From: Thermohalobaculum sp039513195
Lineage (GTDB): Bacteria; Pseudomonadota; Alphaproteobacteria; Rhodobacterales; Rhodobacteraceae
NCBI GenBank assembly: GCA_039513195.1
Contig: JBCCRM010000023.1
Span: 16,749-80,748 of the forward strand
DNA: 64,000 nt
Reading direction: 5' to 3'
Positions within the stretch are counted from its first letter, which is position 1. Every line of letters begins with the position of its first letter. The notes under the pieces were generated by a model. That model saw only the letters and a list, made by a program, of their open reading frames with translations. It did not search any database and was not told the DNA's origin. Below are positions 42,022 to 51,404 of the stretch, in pieces. Position numbers and translations under genes: made by a program.

Positions 42022-43494
42022 TCAGGTGCCGCAGAAGGTCTGGTGCACCACCTCTTCCGGCTGTGGCGGCGTTGCAAAGCGCTCCCGGCCTGGCTGGTCT
42101 TCGTAGGGCCGCGCAAGGACCGCGAGCAGCGTCTCGAAGGGCGCGAAATCGCCTCGATACCCAGACGCAATCGCCGCCTCTACCAGGTGATTGCGCGGGA
42201 TGAAGGCAGGGTTGGCAGCATCCATATCGCTCTTGCGCATCGTCTCATCGGCGCCTTCCTCCGCCAACCGGGCCTGCCAGCGGGGCAGCCAGGCATCGAA
42301 ACCTGCGGGGTCGGCGAAGTTCTGGTGCGCCGTGCCGTTGCCAAGCCCACGGAGGGTCAGCGTGAAGTCGGCCCGCCCGGCCGCCATCGCGTCGAGGAGA
42401 TCCTGAGCCAGCGCCTCGTCTCCCTCCCGCGCCTCCCGCAGCCCCAGTTTGCGGCGCATCACCCGCAGCCATTCCGCCTGAAAGATCTCCGGGAACCGAT
42501 CGACCGAGGCCTGTGCGATCCTGACCGCCTGCTCCTGCTCTTCCGCCAGCAGGGGAAGCAGGCATTGCGCCAGATTGGCGAGGTTCCAGTGGGCGATCCG
42601 CGGCTGGTTAGCATAGGCATAGCGGCCAAACTGATCGATGGAGCTGAAGACGGTCTCCGGGTGGTAGGCATCCATGAAGGCGCAGGGGCCGTAATCGATG
42701 GTCTCGCCGCTGATCGTGATATTGTCGGTGTTCATCACGCCATGGATGAAGCCGAGGCCCATCCATGTCGCAATCAGCCGGGCCTGCCGCTGGATCACAC
42801 CGTCGAGAAAGGCGCGATACGGCTCGGCCTCTTCCGCTGCCTGGGGATCATGGCGCGCGACAGCGTGGTCGGCGAGGAGGCGCAGCGCCTCCGTATCCTG
42901 ACGGGCCGCGAAATACTGAAAAGTGCCGACCCGCAGATGGCTCGCCGCGACCCGGGTCAGGACAGCACCAGGCAGTGCAGCCTCCCGAAACACCGGCTGC
43001 CCGGTCGCCATGGCCGCCAAGGACCGGGTGGTTGGCACGCCGAGGGCAGCCATCGCCTCGCTGACGATATATTCGCGCAGGACCGGGCCCAGCGGCGCGC
43101 GCCCGTCCCCCATGCGGGAAAACGGCGTGCGGCCGGAGCCCTTTAGCTGGATGTCGCGTCGCTGCCCGTGCCGGTCGACCACCTCGCCGAGGAGGATGGC
43201 CCGCCCGTCGCCAAGCTGCGGCGACCAGCCGCCGAATTGGTGCCCCGCATAGGCTTGTGCGATTGGCTCCGCACCATCGGGAACGCGATTGCCGGCGAGG
43301 GTCTCGACCCCCTCTGCGCTCTCCAACGCTGCCGGGTCGATCCCCAGATCCCGGGCCAAGGCGTGGTTGACCTTGATCGGTCGCGGTGCCTTGGCGGGTT
43401 CCGGGTCGAGTCGGGCATAGAAATGCTGCGGCAGTCGCGCATAGCTGTTGTCGAACGGGATAGAGAGGCTTGCCACGGGGGCCGGCGCTGTCAT
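42022..43494 (-). CDS. selO: Protein adenylyltransferase SelO (YdiU)
   Basis: A 490-residue pseudokinase-fold enzyme that transfers AMP from ATP to proteins (known for the family, linked to redox stress). Motifs: AYAGHQFGGWSPQLGDGRA near residue 80, the Lys in DIQLKGSGRTPFSR near residue 115, and the metal-site motif GFIHGVMNTDN near residue 245. The C terminus ends in FCGT, where eukaryotic relatives carry selenocysteine, so the redox Cys form is present. It is convergent with the small membrane-protein gene, 6 bases apart. Confidence 0.95.
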   Translation of the reverse strand: MTAPAPVASLSIPFDNSYARLPQHFYARLDPEPAKAPRPIKVNHALARDLGIDPAALESAEGVETLAGNRVPDGAEPIAQAYAGHQFGGWSPQLGDGRAILLGEVVDRHGQRRDIQLKGSGRTPFSRMGDGRAPLGPVLREYIVSEAMAALGVPTTRSLAAMATGQPVFREAALPGAVLTRVAASHLRVGTFQYFAARQDTEALRLLADHAVARHDPQAAEEAEPYRAFLDGVIQRQARLIATWMGLGFIHGVMNTDNITISGETIDYGPCAFMDAYHPETVFSSIDQFGRYAYANQPRIAHWNLANLAQCLLPLLAEEQEQAVRIAQASVDRFPEIFQAEWLRVMRRKLGLREAREGDEALAQDLLDAMAAGRADFTLTLRGLGNGTAHQNFADPAGFDAWLPRWQARLAEEGADETMRKSDMDAANPAFIPRNHLVEAAIASGYRGDFAPFETLLAVLARPYEDQPGRERFATPPQPEEVVHQTFCGT

Positions 43495-43534
43495 GGTTTT
43501 GCTCCGCGATGGGGTCGCGGGGTCCTACCCGCCC

Positions 43535-44068
43535 TTAAGGACATATAGTCGAGCCCCTCAGCCGGCGCCAATCAGCGGGCTCGGGCCAGTCGAGGGTCAG
43601 GCTTTCTTCCAGCGCCATCGCGTCCCACCGGTCCCGGAGCGCGCTCAGATCCTGCCAAATCGCCTCGATTGCGCCGTTGCCGGGGCGATGCGGGCAATGC
43701 TGAGTGCGCGCGCGGATGCTGGCCAGGTATTCCGGGTCGGCCGCCAACATCGCCTGTTGAAATGCGGCGGTGACGACCTCCGCCTCCGACAGCGTTTTCG
43801 CGTTGACCTTCAGCAGCGCCTTGGACTTTGCGACGCCGTGGGACTGGAGCCGGCCACCAAGATGCTGCATCTGCGGAAACAAGCCGCCGGCCGCGATGGT
43901 GCCGATGAAGCCGCGTCTTAGGCCCAGCCCCCGTTCGACCACCACATGCGCCACGTCATGGGGTGGCGAGAACTTCCGCCCGACCGCGCGCAGTGCCCAA
44001 ACCGTCCCATCCGCCCGCCTGAGCGTTATGGTGGGATCCGGCGCGGTTTTCCGGAGCTGCATCCACAT
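43535..44068 (-). CDS. Conserved hypothetical protein, 177 residues
   Basis: Not recognised. It starts with a strand-rich segment (TITLRRADGTVWALRAVG), then SPPHDVAHVVVERGLGLRRGF, where the His-Asp-x-x-His pattern could bind a metal. A helical C-terminal half follows. There is no membrane segment. Only 29 bases separate its ATG from the divergent sulfotransferase gene; a second ATG (MQLRKTAP) two codons in is an alternative start. It follows the selO direction with a 40-base gap, so it may be transcribed with selO. Confidence 0.6.
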   Translation of the reverse strand: MWMQLRKTAPDPTITLRRADGTVWALRAVGRKFSPPHDVAHVVVERGLGLRRGFIGTIAAGGLFPQMQHLGGRLQSHGVAKSKALLKVNAKTLSEAEVVTAAFQQAMLAADPEYLASIRARTQHCPHRPGNGAIEAIWQDLSALRDRWDAMALEESLTLDWPEPADWRRLRGSTICP

Positions 44069-44097
44069 CGCAACTGACAGTAACCCCCTGGGGCAAG

Positions 44098-44808
44098 ATG
44101 ACCGAACCCGAGACCTGCTACACGATCTGGTTCAGCCAGCGGGTGGGGAGCACGTGGCTGGCAGAGGCTTTGGCCTCGACCGGAGTGGCTGGGCGGCCGC
44201 GGGAGGCGTTCCTTGCCCCGCAGGATCGCGACGCCACGGTTTTGGAAAGGGTCTATCTGGATGGCACCACGCCGAATGGCGTCTTTGGGATCAAGCAGGG
44301 GTTTTCGGAGCCCAACTTCTCGGACCTTTTGGCTTGGTTGGCCCAGGGTCGCCCTGCGCCGAGCCGCGTGGCAGCGTGGGAGCGGGTGTTTCCCAATCAC
44401 CGGCATGTGTTCCTGACCCGGCGTAACAAGGTCCGGCAGGCGGTTTCCTGGTGGCGAGCGATCCAGACAGGTGAGTGGCATCGGCGCCGGGGCGCCTTTC
44501 CCATGACGGCGGCTGAGGACGGCTACTCCTTCGAGGCCATCGACCAATTGCTGTCTGAGGCGGTGCTTCGCGAAGCCGGGATCCAGGAAATGTTTGCCGA
44601 GGCCGGGGTGACGCCCCTGACACTCACCTATGAGGATATGGCTGCCGACCTGCCCGGGACGGTGGCGCAAGTGCTGGCGTTCCTGGGTAGGGAGGGCAGC
44701 GCGCCGATCGAAACGACATCGGCGCCCACAGCCGACCGGATCACCGAAACTTGGGTCGAACGGTTTCGCACAGCAAAGCAGGCGGGATGGCGGAACCGAG
44801 GGTGGTGA
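44098..44808 (+). CDS. Stf0-type sulfotransferase
   Basis: A 236-residue protein of the Stf0 group that transfers sulfate from PAPS. The PAPS phosphosulfate loop is WFSQRVGSTWLAEAL near residues 11-25 and the 3'-phosphate segment is FLTRRNKVRQAVSWWRA near residue 103. Known Stf0 sulfates trehalose in mycobacteria; the acceptor here is unknown. GGGGCAAG directly precedes the ATG. It lies within the block that separates soxB from soxDAG. Confidence 0.82.
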   Translation: MTEPETCYTIWFSQRVGSTWLAEALASTGVAGRPREAFLAPQDRDATVLERVYLDGTTPNGVFGIKQGFSEPNFSDLLAWLAQGRPAPSRVAAWERVFPNHRHVFLTRRNKVRQAVSWWRAIQTGEWHRRRGAFPMTAAEDGYSFEAIDQLLSEAVLREAGIQEMFAEAGVTPLTLTYEDMAADLPGTVAQVLAFLGREGSAPIETTSAPTADRITETWVERFRTAKQAGWRNRGW

Positions 44809-44968
44809 TGTCGCCTCGTTTCACGCTGCCCTTGATGACCACGGTTAGAAGAGCGGGAACACACGCGTACCGGGTGCATAAGCTCTGGGCCGCCCCCCCG
44901 ACACAGGCGAGCCCAATCCTTGTAAGAAACGGCAACGCCCTGCCATCTTCGGGAGCTGAAGGGCCCCG

Positions 44969-46216
44969 TCAGTGTGCCACGGCGGCGGCGACCGACTCGT
45001 CGATCATCCGGCCTTCTTGGAACCGGTCGAGGCCGAACGGTCCGGCCACGTCATCGGGCTCGCCCCGCGCCACGGTCGCAGCGGTGCACCAGCCGGAACC
45101 GGGGATCGCCTTGAACCCGCCGGTGCCCCAGCCGCAATTGATGAAGACGCCCTCGACCGGGGTTTTGCCGATGATCGGCGAGCGGTCACCGGTCATGTCG
45201 ACGATGCCGCCCCATTGCCGCAGCATCTTTAAGCGCGAGATGATCGGGAAGGTCTCGCAGAGTGCCCTTACCGTCTCCTCGATATGGTGGAAGCTGCCGC
45301 GCTGGGTGTAGTTGTTGAACCCGTCCGCACCGCCGCCGATCACCATCTCGCCCTTGTCGGATTGGCTCATATAGCCGTGCACGGTGTTGGCCATGACGAC
45401 AATGTCCATGCAAGGTTTGATCGGCTCGGAGACCAGCGCCTGGAGCGCCACGCTCTCGACCGGCAAGCGGAAGCCCGCCATCTCCGCCAGCACGCCCGAA
45501 TGGCCCGCGACCACGACGCAGAGCTTGTCGCAGGTGATACCGCCCTTCGAGGTTTGCACGCCCATCACGCGGCCATTTGAGATGTCGACGCCCTGCACCT
45601 CGCATTTCTGGACGATATCGACCCCCATCGCCGAGGCCGCCCGGGCATAGCCCCAGGCTACAGCATCATGGCGTGCGGTGCCGCCGCGGGGCTGCCAAAG
45701 CCCGCCGAGGACCGGGTAGCGCGGCCCGTCGATATTGATGATCGAGCAGACTTCCTTGACCTTGTCGGGCCCCACCAGTTCCGTTTCGATCCCCGCCAGC
45801 CTGTTGGCATGGGCAGTCCGCTTCATGGCGCGCAGCTCATGCTCGGTCTGACACAGCATCATCACACCGCGGGGGCTGAACATGATATTGAAGTTGAGCT
45901 GCTGCGAGAGGTCCTCGTAGAGCCCGCGGGACAGCTCGTAGATGGCCGCCGACGGATCCTGCAGATAGTTCGAGCGAATGATGGTGGTGTTCCGCCCCGT
46001 ATTCCCGCCGCCGAGCCAGCCCTTCTCCAGAACGCCGACATTGGTGACGCCGTGGTTCTTGGCGAGGTAATAGGCCGTCGCAAGGCCATGCCCGCCACCG
46101 CCGACGATGACCACATCGTAATGCGCCTTCGGCGCTGGATCGCGCCAGGCACGCTCCCACCCGCGGTGATAGCTGACAGCCTCGCGGGCGACGGCATAGG
46201 CGGAATAGCGTTGCAT
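44969..46216 (-). CDS. soxB: Sarcosine oxidase, beta subunit
   Basis: The 415-residue FAD-dependent subunit. The dinucleotide fold DVVIVGGGGHGLATAYYLAK is near residue 34, and GTARHDAVAWGYARAAS near residue 180 contains the His to which FMN is covalently bound in characterised enzymes. The C-terminal GWGTGGFKAIPGSG flavin segment is intact. AGGAGG lies 6 bases before the ATG. In most genomes soxB is directly followed by soxD; here soxD begins about 3.5 kb further along, past four unrelated genes. Confidence 0.95.
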   Translation of the reverse strand: MQRYSAYAVAREAVSYHRGWERAWRDPAPKAHYDVVIVGGGGHGLATAYYLAKNHGVTNVGVLEKGWLGGGNTGRNTTIIRSNYLQDPSAAIYELSRGLYEDLSQQLNFNIMFSPRGVMMLCQTEHELRAMKRTAHANRLAGIETELVGPDKVKEVCSIINIDGPRYPVLGGLWQPRGGTARHDAVAWGYARAASAMGVDIVQKCEVQGVDISNGRVMGVQTSKGGITCDKLCVVVAGHSGVLAEMAGFRLPVESVALQALVSEPIKPCMDIVVMANTVHGYMSQSDKGEMVIGGGADGFNNYTQRGSFHHIEETVRALCETFPIISRLKMLRQWGGIVDMTGDRSPIIGKTPVEGVFINCGWGTGGFKAIPGSGWCTAATVARGEPDDVAGPFGLDRFQEGRMIDESVAAAVAH

Positions 46217-46403
46217 GGCAGCCTCCTGAAACAGTCTCGCTGAAGATACTCATGGTGAAGCGGAACGTCACGGGGGAAACCGGCGCCTTGCGACATCGCT
46301 GCGACACCGTTTCCCTATGGGGGATCCGCGCCTCTTCGACCGGCAGAGAGCCATTGCAGCCGCCGTGTCGGCCCGCTACCTGCACGGCGTAGGGAGGAGT
46401 TTT

Positions 46404-47831
46404 ATGCTGTTGTTTGTCGCGCTTGCCGCTGCTTTGGCGCTGGGGGCCGGTTTCTTCGCGGTCCGACCGCTTCTTTTCCCGCAGCGCGAGGCGGTGAGCC
46501 GCGACGCAAAAGAAGTACAGATGTTCCGCGACCAGCTTGCAGAGCTCGACCGCGACCTCGACCGCGGTGTGGTGACCGCCGCGGAAGCGGATGGTGCGAA
46601 GGCCGAGATCGCCCGGCGTCTGATCGCCGCCAACCGACGCGCCGAGACGGCGAAGACCCTGCCGGTCGCCCCCCGCGCGACTACGGGCATCGTCGCAGGC
46701 ATCTCGTTGGCGGGGGTGCCGGCGCTGGCCGCGCTGATCTATGTGGGGCTCGGCGTCCCCGGCGCCCCCGATCAACCTTTCGCGGTCCGGACGGTGGCTG
46801 CCGAAAGAGAGGCGGAGGAGCTGTTGTCCCAGGCGGAGGCCGAGGCGACCTTCCCGGCGGAGCAGATCGTGCCGTTTGGCCCGGAGGCGGAGGAATTCGC
46901 AGGGCTGGTGGAGCGGCTGCAGAGCGCGTTGACGGATCGGCCGAACGACGCGCAGGGGCACCGGTTGCTCGCCAATGCGCTCATGCGCCTCGGGCGTCCC
47001 CAAGAGGCGCAGCCGGTCTTCCAACGGCTGCTGAGCCTGGTGCCCGCCGAGGAAAAGGCCGAAGTGCAGGCCGGGCTGGCCGAGGCAATGATCCTATCCG
47101 CCGGCGGCTATGTGTCGAGGGAGGCACGGGCCGCCCTGCGCGCAGCATTGCAGGCGGATGCCTCGAACCCCATCGCGCGCTACTATGCGGGGGTGGCGCT
47201 TGCTCAAGGCGACCGCGTGGCCGAAGCGCTGGCGGTTTGGGAACGGCTGCGGGCTGAGTCGCCCCAGGACGCACCTTGGAACTCGGCGCTCGACGCGTTG
47301 ATAGCGGACGCCCGCAATGGGCTTGCCGGCGGGGCAGTGCCGGGCGACACCGATCCTCTGGCGGCGCTTGCCCAGGATCTGCAGGCCGAGGGCGGCACGC
47401 CGGAGGAGTGGGCGCGGCTGGTCAGCTCGCTCATGCGGCTCGGAAACCGCGAGGCCGCATCGGCAGCGTTCGCGAAGGGGATGGCATCGCTCGACGCGGA
47501 AGGAGGTGCCCGCCTGGCTGAAGCAGTGGCGGCCCTCGGTGTAGACGCGCCGCTGCCGGGACCGACGGCGGGGGACATTGCGGCCGCGGAGGGTATGGCG
47601 CCAGAGGAAAGACTGGCGATGATCACCGGCATGGTCGAACGTATGGACACGCGGTTGAGTGCCGAGGGCGGCACGCCGGAGGAATGGGTGCGGCTGGTGA
47701 TGGCCTATGCGCGGCTGGACCGATTGGAGGATGCGCGTGCTGCCTTTGCCCGGTCACAAACCGCGCTTTCAGGGTCCGAAGCCGGGTTCGTACGGGAACA
47801 AGCCTTGGTCATGGGCATCATTGTAGAATGA
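46404..47831 (+). CDS. ccmI: Cytochrome c biogenesis protein CcmI
   Basis: A 475-residue membrane protein that holds apocytochrome c for heme attachment. The first membrane helix (residues 2-20) is followed by a cytoplasmic loop with AKEVQMFRDQLAELDRDLDRG, typical of CcmI. A second helix lies near residue 95, then a large periplasmic TPR region. GGAGG lies 8 bases before the ATG. In the C-terminal part the block EGGTPEEWxRLV followed by about 20 similar residues occurs twice (near residues 330 and 415). The stop overlaps ruvX by 4 bases. Confidence 0.9.
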   Translation: MLLFVALAAALALGAGFFAVRPLLFPQREAVSRDAKEVQMFRDQLAELDRDLDRGVVTAAEADGAKAEIARRLIAANRRAETAKTLPVAPRATTGIVAGISLAGVPALAALIYVGLGVPGAPDQPFAVRTVAAEREAEELLSQAEAEATFPAEQIVPFGPEAEEFAGLVERLQSALTDRPNDAQGHRLLANALMRLGRPQEAQPVFQRLLSLVPAEEKAEVQAGLAEAMILSAGGYVSREARAALRAALQADASNPIARYYAGVALAQGDRVAEALAVWERLRAESPQDAPWNSALDALIADARNGLAGGAVPGDTDPLAALAQDLQAEGGTPEEWARLVSSLMRLGNREAASAAFAKGMASLDAEGGARLAEAVAALGVDAPLPGPTAGDIAAAEGMAPEERLAMITGMVERMDTRLSAEGGTPEEWVRLVMAYARLDRLEDARAAFARSQTALSGSEAGFVREQALVMGIIVE

Positions 47832-48307
47832 GCGTGGAAGAGGATGTCACCGCTCTGGCAACGCTGCCTGGACCGCTGATCGGCCTCGATCTCGGCACCA
47901 AGACGATCGGCGTTGCGGCGTCCGACGCTCTGCGGTTGACCGCAACGGCGGTGGAGACGATCAAACGGACAAAGTTCGGCGTAGATGCCGAGCGGTTGGA
48001 GGCGCTGATGCGAGCCCGCGGCGCAAGCGCGTTGGTGCTCGGCCTGCCGCGGAATATGGATGGCAGCGAGGGTCCTCGCGCCCAATCGACACGCGCCTTT
48101 GCCCGGAACTTCGTCCAGAAGACCGGTGCTTGCATCGCGTTTTGGGATGAGCGCCTCAGCACGATCGCTGCGGAAAGAGCTTTGTTGGAGGCGGATACGT
48201 CGCGCCGCAAAAGGGAACAAGTGATCGATCAAGTTGCGGCGGTATTGATCCTGCAGGGCGCCCTCGACCGGCTTCGCGTTGTCACCCATGCCGATGGGCG
48301 CGCGTAA
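47828..48307 (+). CDS. ruvX: Putative pre-16S rRNA nuclease (YqgF/RuvX)
   Basis: A 159-residue RNase-H-fold nuclease that processes the 5' end of 16S rRNA. The first acidic site is LIGLDLGTKTIGVAASD near residue 20, the second region LVLGLPRNMDGSEGPRA near residue 72, and the last acidic residue is in FWDERLSTIAAERAL near residue 108. Start and stop overlap the neighbours (ATGA with ccmI, TAATG with the DUF1289 gene), showing a tight operon. Confidence 0.94.
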   Translation: MSVEEDVTALATLPGPLIGLDLGTKTIGVAASDALRLTATAVETIKRTKFGVDAERLEALMRARGASALVLGLPRNMDGSEGPRAQSTRAFARNFVQKTGACIAFWDERLSTIAAERALLEADTSRRKREQVIDQVAAVLILQGALDRLRVVTHADGRA

Positions 48308-48564
48308 TGAGCGCCTCCGACAGCGACGAGGTCTGGCGGCGCGCAGAAATTGAGAGCCCGTGCATCAAGATGTGCATGATCCACCCGACAGCCCGTATCT
48401 GCGTCGGATGTTACAGAACCGGCGACGAGATCGCGCGATGGTCGCGGATGTCGGCGCAAGACCGAAAGGCAGTCCTCGACTCCCTTCCTGCGCGAGCGGC
48501 CGACCTGACACAGCGCGGGGCTGTATCTCGGCGTAGGCGTACAACCGATACGGGAAAAAAATGA
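48307..48564 (+). CDS. DUF1289 protein
   Basis: An 85-residue protein with the DUF1289 cysteine pattern SPCIKMCMIHPTARICVGCYRT followed by DEIARWSRM; the four Cys may bind metal. The ending is strongly basic (RRRRTTDTGKK). Function is unknown; some relatives are annotated Fe-S or zinc proteins. It starts on the last base of the ruvX stop, so it is co-translated with ruvX. Confidence 0.88.
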   Translation: MSASDSDEVWRRAEIESPCIKMCMIHPTARICVGCYRTGDEIARWSRMSAQDRKAVLDSLPARAADLTQRGAVSRRRRTTDTGKK

Positions 48565-48685
48565 TCAGTTTCCTGCCATCTGGTCTGTTCGGCAGCAGCA
48601 AAGCTTGGTAGTTTTGACGTCGGGCGGGATAGCGCGCGATGTTTGTTCGTGGGCTGCGTTTTTCTGGAGAACACTGGGTAAACAA

Positions 48686-49411
48686 ATGCTTTTTTGGCCG
48701 CTGTTCGTGTTGTCTTTGGTGTTGCTTGCGGCAGGGTTAAGCGGGAGATCACCTGCCGACCTTCTGCTTACCGGTGGGGAGCAAACCCAAGTCGTCTATC
48801 TCACAGTTCTTATGACCGGGATCGTTGCCGGCACAGCCGGGCGCTCACTCGCGAGAGGCGGTCGTAAGACATTGTTAAACATTGCCGTTTTGAGTGGAAT
48901 TGTCGCTGGGCTGGTGACCGCCTATGTCGCGCGGAACGATCTGCGCGACATGGCGGCGGCGGCGCGCGGCGCGCTGATGCCTTCGGTCGCCCTCTCGCGC
49001 ACGGATGGCGAGACGGAGCTGCGTCGCGCCTGGGACGGTCATTACCGTGCCGATGCTGCGGTCAACGGCGTGACGATGCGGATGATGTTCGACACCGGCG
49101 CCTCGATGGTGCTGATTCCCTACGAGGATGCCGCACGCATCGGCATCGACCCGGCGTCGTTGACCTACAGCATGCCAGTGACGACAGCGAACGGTCGGTC
49201 TTCCGTTGCACCGATCACCATCGCGTCGATCAAGATCGGGCAGATCGCCGTCTTCGACGTCAGCGCCGCCGTCGCGCATCCCGGCAAGCTGAAAACCGCG
49301 CTTTTGGGCATGAGCTTTATCGACAAATTGAGCGAGACTTCGTTCCGGGGTGATCGCCTGATCCTTCGCCAAGCGGGTGTCGGGCCAGAGCGGCAGATCG
49401 CCGGACGGTAG
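48686..49411 (+). CDS. Membrane-bound retropepsin-like aspartic protease (TIGR02281 type)
   Basis: A 241-residue protein with three membrane helices in the first 95 residues, then a periplasmic aspartic protease-like domain. The catalytic motif is MMFDTGASMVLIPYEDAARIG near residue 135, and the second family block LLGMSFIDKLSETSFRGDRLIL is near residue 210. Such proteins are clan AA proteases that probably work as dimers; the substrate is unknown. It follows the DUF1289 gene by 121 bases on the same strand. Confidence 0.85.
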   Translation: MLFWPLFVLSLVLLAAGLSGRSPADLLLTGGEQTQVVYLTVLMTGIVAGTAGRSLARGGRKTLLNIAVLSGIVAGLVTAYVARNDLRDMAAAARGALMPSVALSRTDGETELRRAWDGHYRADAAVNGVTMRMMFDTGASMVLIPYEDAARIGIDPASLTYSMPVTTANGRSSVAPITIASIKIGQIAVFDVSAAVAHPGKLKTALLGMSFIDKLSETSFRGDRLILRQAGVGPERQIAGR

Positions 49412-49412
49412 G

Positions 49413-49430
49413 CCGTCCCCCCGGGGACGG
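49413..49430. terminator. Palindromic terminator between convergent genes
   Basis: CCGTCCCC/GGGGACGG forms a perfect palindrome (realistically a 7-bp stem with a 4-base loop) right after the protease stop and 12 bases before the end of the convergent dioxygenase gene. It could act in both directions, though there is no T run. Confidence 0.45.
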
Positions 49431-49442
49431 GGGGAAGCGCTG

Positions 49443-50258
49443 TTAGGGATCCTCAAGCCACCAGGACGGATCGTCGGGAAATTCTTCTCGTGCACCGGTA
49501 TCCGGGCGGAAATAGGCAATGCTGCGAGGATCGGCGCCACCGCGAGGCCCCCAGGGGGCGACGCCGTGCAAGGCGAGCCTGTGGACTAGATAAGCCCCGC
49601 CGCATGGCACCGTGACAGCGACGCGGCGGCACTTTGAAAACACCGCCCGGCGAGCTTCGGTGTAGGCATCGGTGATGTCTTCCGCCGCCCAGTCCATAGG
49701 GGCGACCCCGGCAAAGCGGGCGCGAAACGCCTCACGCATCGAAGTGTGCGATCCCTCCCATACAACCAGGGGCGCAGCATCTTCGGGCACCTCGGTCAAT
49801 GGCAGGCCAAGGATAAAACCATGGACCTCCCCCAACCGCCGGCGCCGAGCCTCGTCGCGCAACAAACCGTCGACATGGGCCGCGTCCCTGTCGCGCCGGA
49901 ACCGGAAGGCGGCCTCGCTCTCGCCATCCCAAGGCTGCGGGTATCCCGGCAAACACACCGAGATCTGTGCGCGATCCCAGGCAAAACCGTCGAGACGAAG
50001 GGTCTCGCGTACGAAGTCGACCACTGGGCCGGCGAGCGGTGGAACACCCCGATCGGGCACAGCGCCGCGATCATCGTTGGGGAAAACATTGACGCCGGCG
50101 AACCATGTGTCGCCGCAACGCAGCCACGCCGCCCGTTCGCCGGGGTCCGTGAAGATCTCTTCGGCCAAAGGGCGCGCCGCGTCGGCCCAGGCCTCGGTCA
50201 CTGGGTCGGGTGGAAAAGCGACCCAGCCACGCTCGAAAAACCCTGTGGCGTCGCTCAT
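49443..50258 (-). CDS. Phytanoyl-CoA dioxygenase-like Fe(II)/2-oxoglutarate enzyme
   Basis: A 271-residue protein with the metal facial triad pattern: DAAHVDGLLRDEARRR (His-x-Asp) near residue 127 and YLVHRLALHGVAPW (distal His) near residue 225, then RSIAYFRPD with the 2-oxoglutarate-binding Arg. VVWEGSHTSMREAFR near residue 165 is the usual family block. The substrate is unknown. The start overlaps the dusA stop by 4 bases (ATGA), so it is translated with dusA. Confidence 0.82.
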   Translation of the reverse strand: MSDATGFFERGWVAFPPDPVTEAWADAARPLAEEIFTDPGERAAWLRCGDTWFAGVNVFPNDDRGAVPDRGVPPLAGPVVDFVRETLRLDGFAWDRAQISVCLPGYPQPWDGESEAAFRFRRDRDAAHVDGLLRDEARRRRLGEVHGFILGLPLTEVPEDAAPLVVWEGSHTSMREAFRARFAGVAPMDWAAEDITDAYTEARRAVFSKCRRVAVTVPCGGAYLVHRLALHGVAPWGPRGGADPRSIAYFRPDTGAREEFPDDPSWWLEDP

Positions 50259-51259
50259 TCTGCCGCTGCCGCGCGGGCCGGCTCGACTGCTGAGAGCGCC
50301 TCGAGCACCAGTTCCGCCCCAGCGCCCGGACGCGCGGCCCCCTCGCTGAGGATCCGGCGCCAGCGCCGCGCCCCGGGGCGACCCGCAAAGCCGCCGAGCA
50401 TGTGACGGGTGATCTGGTGAAGCTTCGTGCCGCGCGCGACCTCTGCTTGGATATAGGGCAGCATCGCGCGCACGGCATCGGCTGGGTAGGTGCGGGCCAT
50501 AGGCACACGGAGGATGATCGCGTCGGCATTGCCCAAGATCTCCGCAGGGTCGTGGTAGGCGGCCCGACCGATCATCACCCCATCGAAATCAGCCAGATGG
50601 TCCACGGCTTCCGCCGCCGTTCGGATACCGCCATTCAGCGAAATCCACAGGCCGGGGCGAGAGGCGCGAACACGTCTGACCAAGTCGTAGTCGAGCGGCG
50701 GGATGCTGCGGTTGTCCTTTGGGCTGAGCCCGTCGAGCCACGCCTTTCGCGCATGGACAATGAAGACGCGAACGCCGACCGCGGCGCAGCTGTCGATGAG
50801 CGCCGGCAGCGCGCTCTCCGGGTCCTGCTCGTCGACGCCGATGCGGCACTTGACGGTGATGTCGGCCCGGCCCTCCGCTGCCGAGATCATAGCGGCGCAA
50901 CAGCGGGCGACCAGCGCCGGCTCTCGCATCAGGCAGGCCCCGAACCGGCCGGACTGCACACGGTCCGACGGGCAGCCGATATTGAGATTGATCTCTTCGA
51001 ACCCAAATGGCAGCGCCATCTGCACCGCGCGGGAGAGCATGTCGGGGTCGGAGCCGCCGAGCTGCAGAGCCAGCGGGTGCTCCTCCGCCGCATGGTCCAG
51101 CAGCCAGTCTGCCCCTCCAAGGACCAGGCCAGATGCGGTGATCATCTCTGTGTAAAGAAGCGCATGCCGCGAAAACTGCCGGTGAAAAACCCGGCAATGC
51201 CGATCCGTCCAGTCCATCATCGGCGCGACGGAGAGGCGGCGGCTGCGGTCGAGGGTCAT
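50255..51259 (-). CDS. dusA: tRNA-dihydrouridine(20/20a) synthase
   Basis: A 334-residue FMN enzyme that reduces uridine 20/20a in tRNA D-loops. LSVAPMMDWTDRHCRVFHRQ is the DusA N terminus; EINLNIGCPSDRVQSGRFGACLM near residue 90 includes the catalytic Cys, and HARKAWLDGLSPKDNRSIPPL near residue 170 is DusA-specific. The ATG at 51259 is preferred; an in-frame GTG lies 15 bases upstream. It is followed by the overlapping dioxygenase gene. Confidence 0.95.
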   Translation of the reverse strand: MTLDRSRRLSVAPMMDWTDRHCRVFHRQFSRHALLYTEMITASGLVLGGADWLLDHAAEEHPLALQLGGSDPDMLSRAVQMALPFGFEEINLNIGCPSDRVQSGRFGACLMREPALVARCCAAMISAAEGRADITVKCRIGVDEQDPESALPALIDSCAAVGVRVFIVHARKAWLDGLSPKDNRSIPPLDYDLVRRVRASRPGLWISLNGGIRTAAEAVDHLADFDGVMIGRAAYHDPAEILGNADAIILRVPMARTYPADAVRAMLPYIQAEVARGTKLHQITRHMLGGFAGRPGARRWRRILSEGAARPGAGAELVLEALSAVEPARAAAAE

Positions 51260-51404
51260 GGCGAGAGCGGTCACATCGTCATTGCGGCGGGTCTGGCTGC
51301 TAACCGACCCTTGGTAGCGTGACGCGTATCAGCAATTCGCCCACAGCGCATCCCCGGCAATGCCGTGCCGCAGCGCATCGGACGGCCCGTTTTTGGTGCG
51401 GCGG

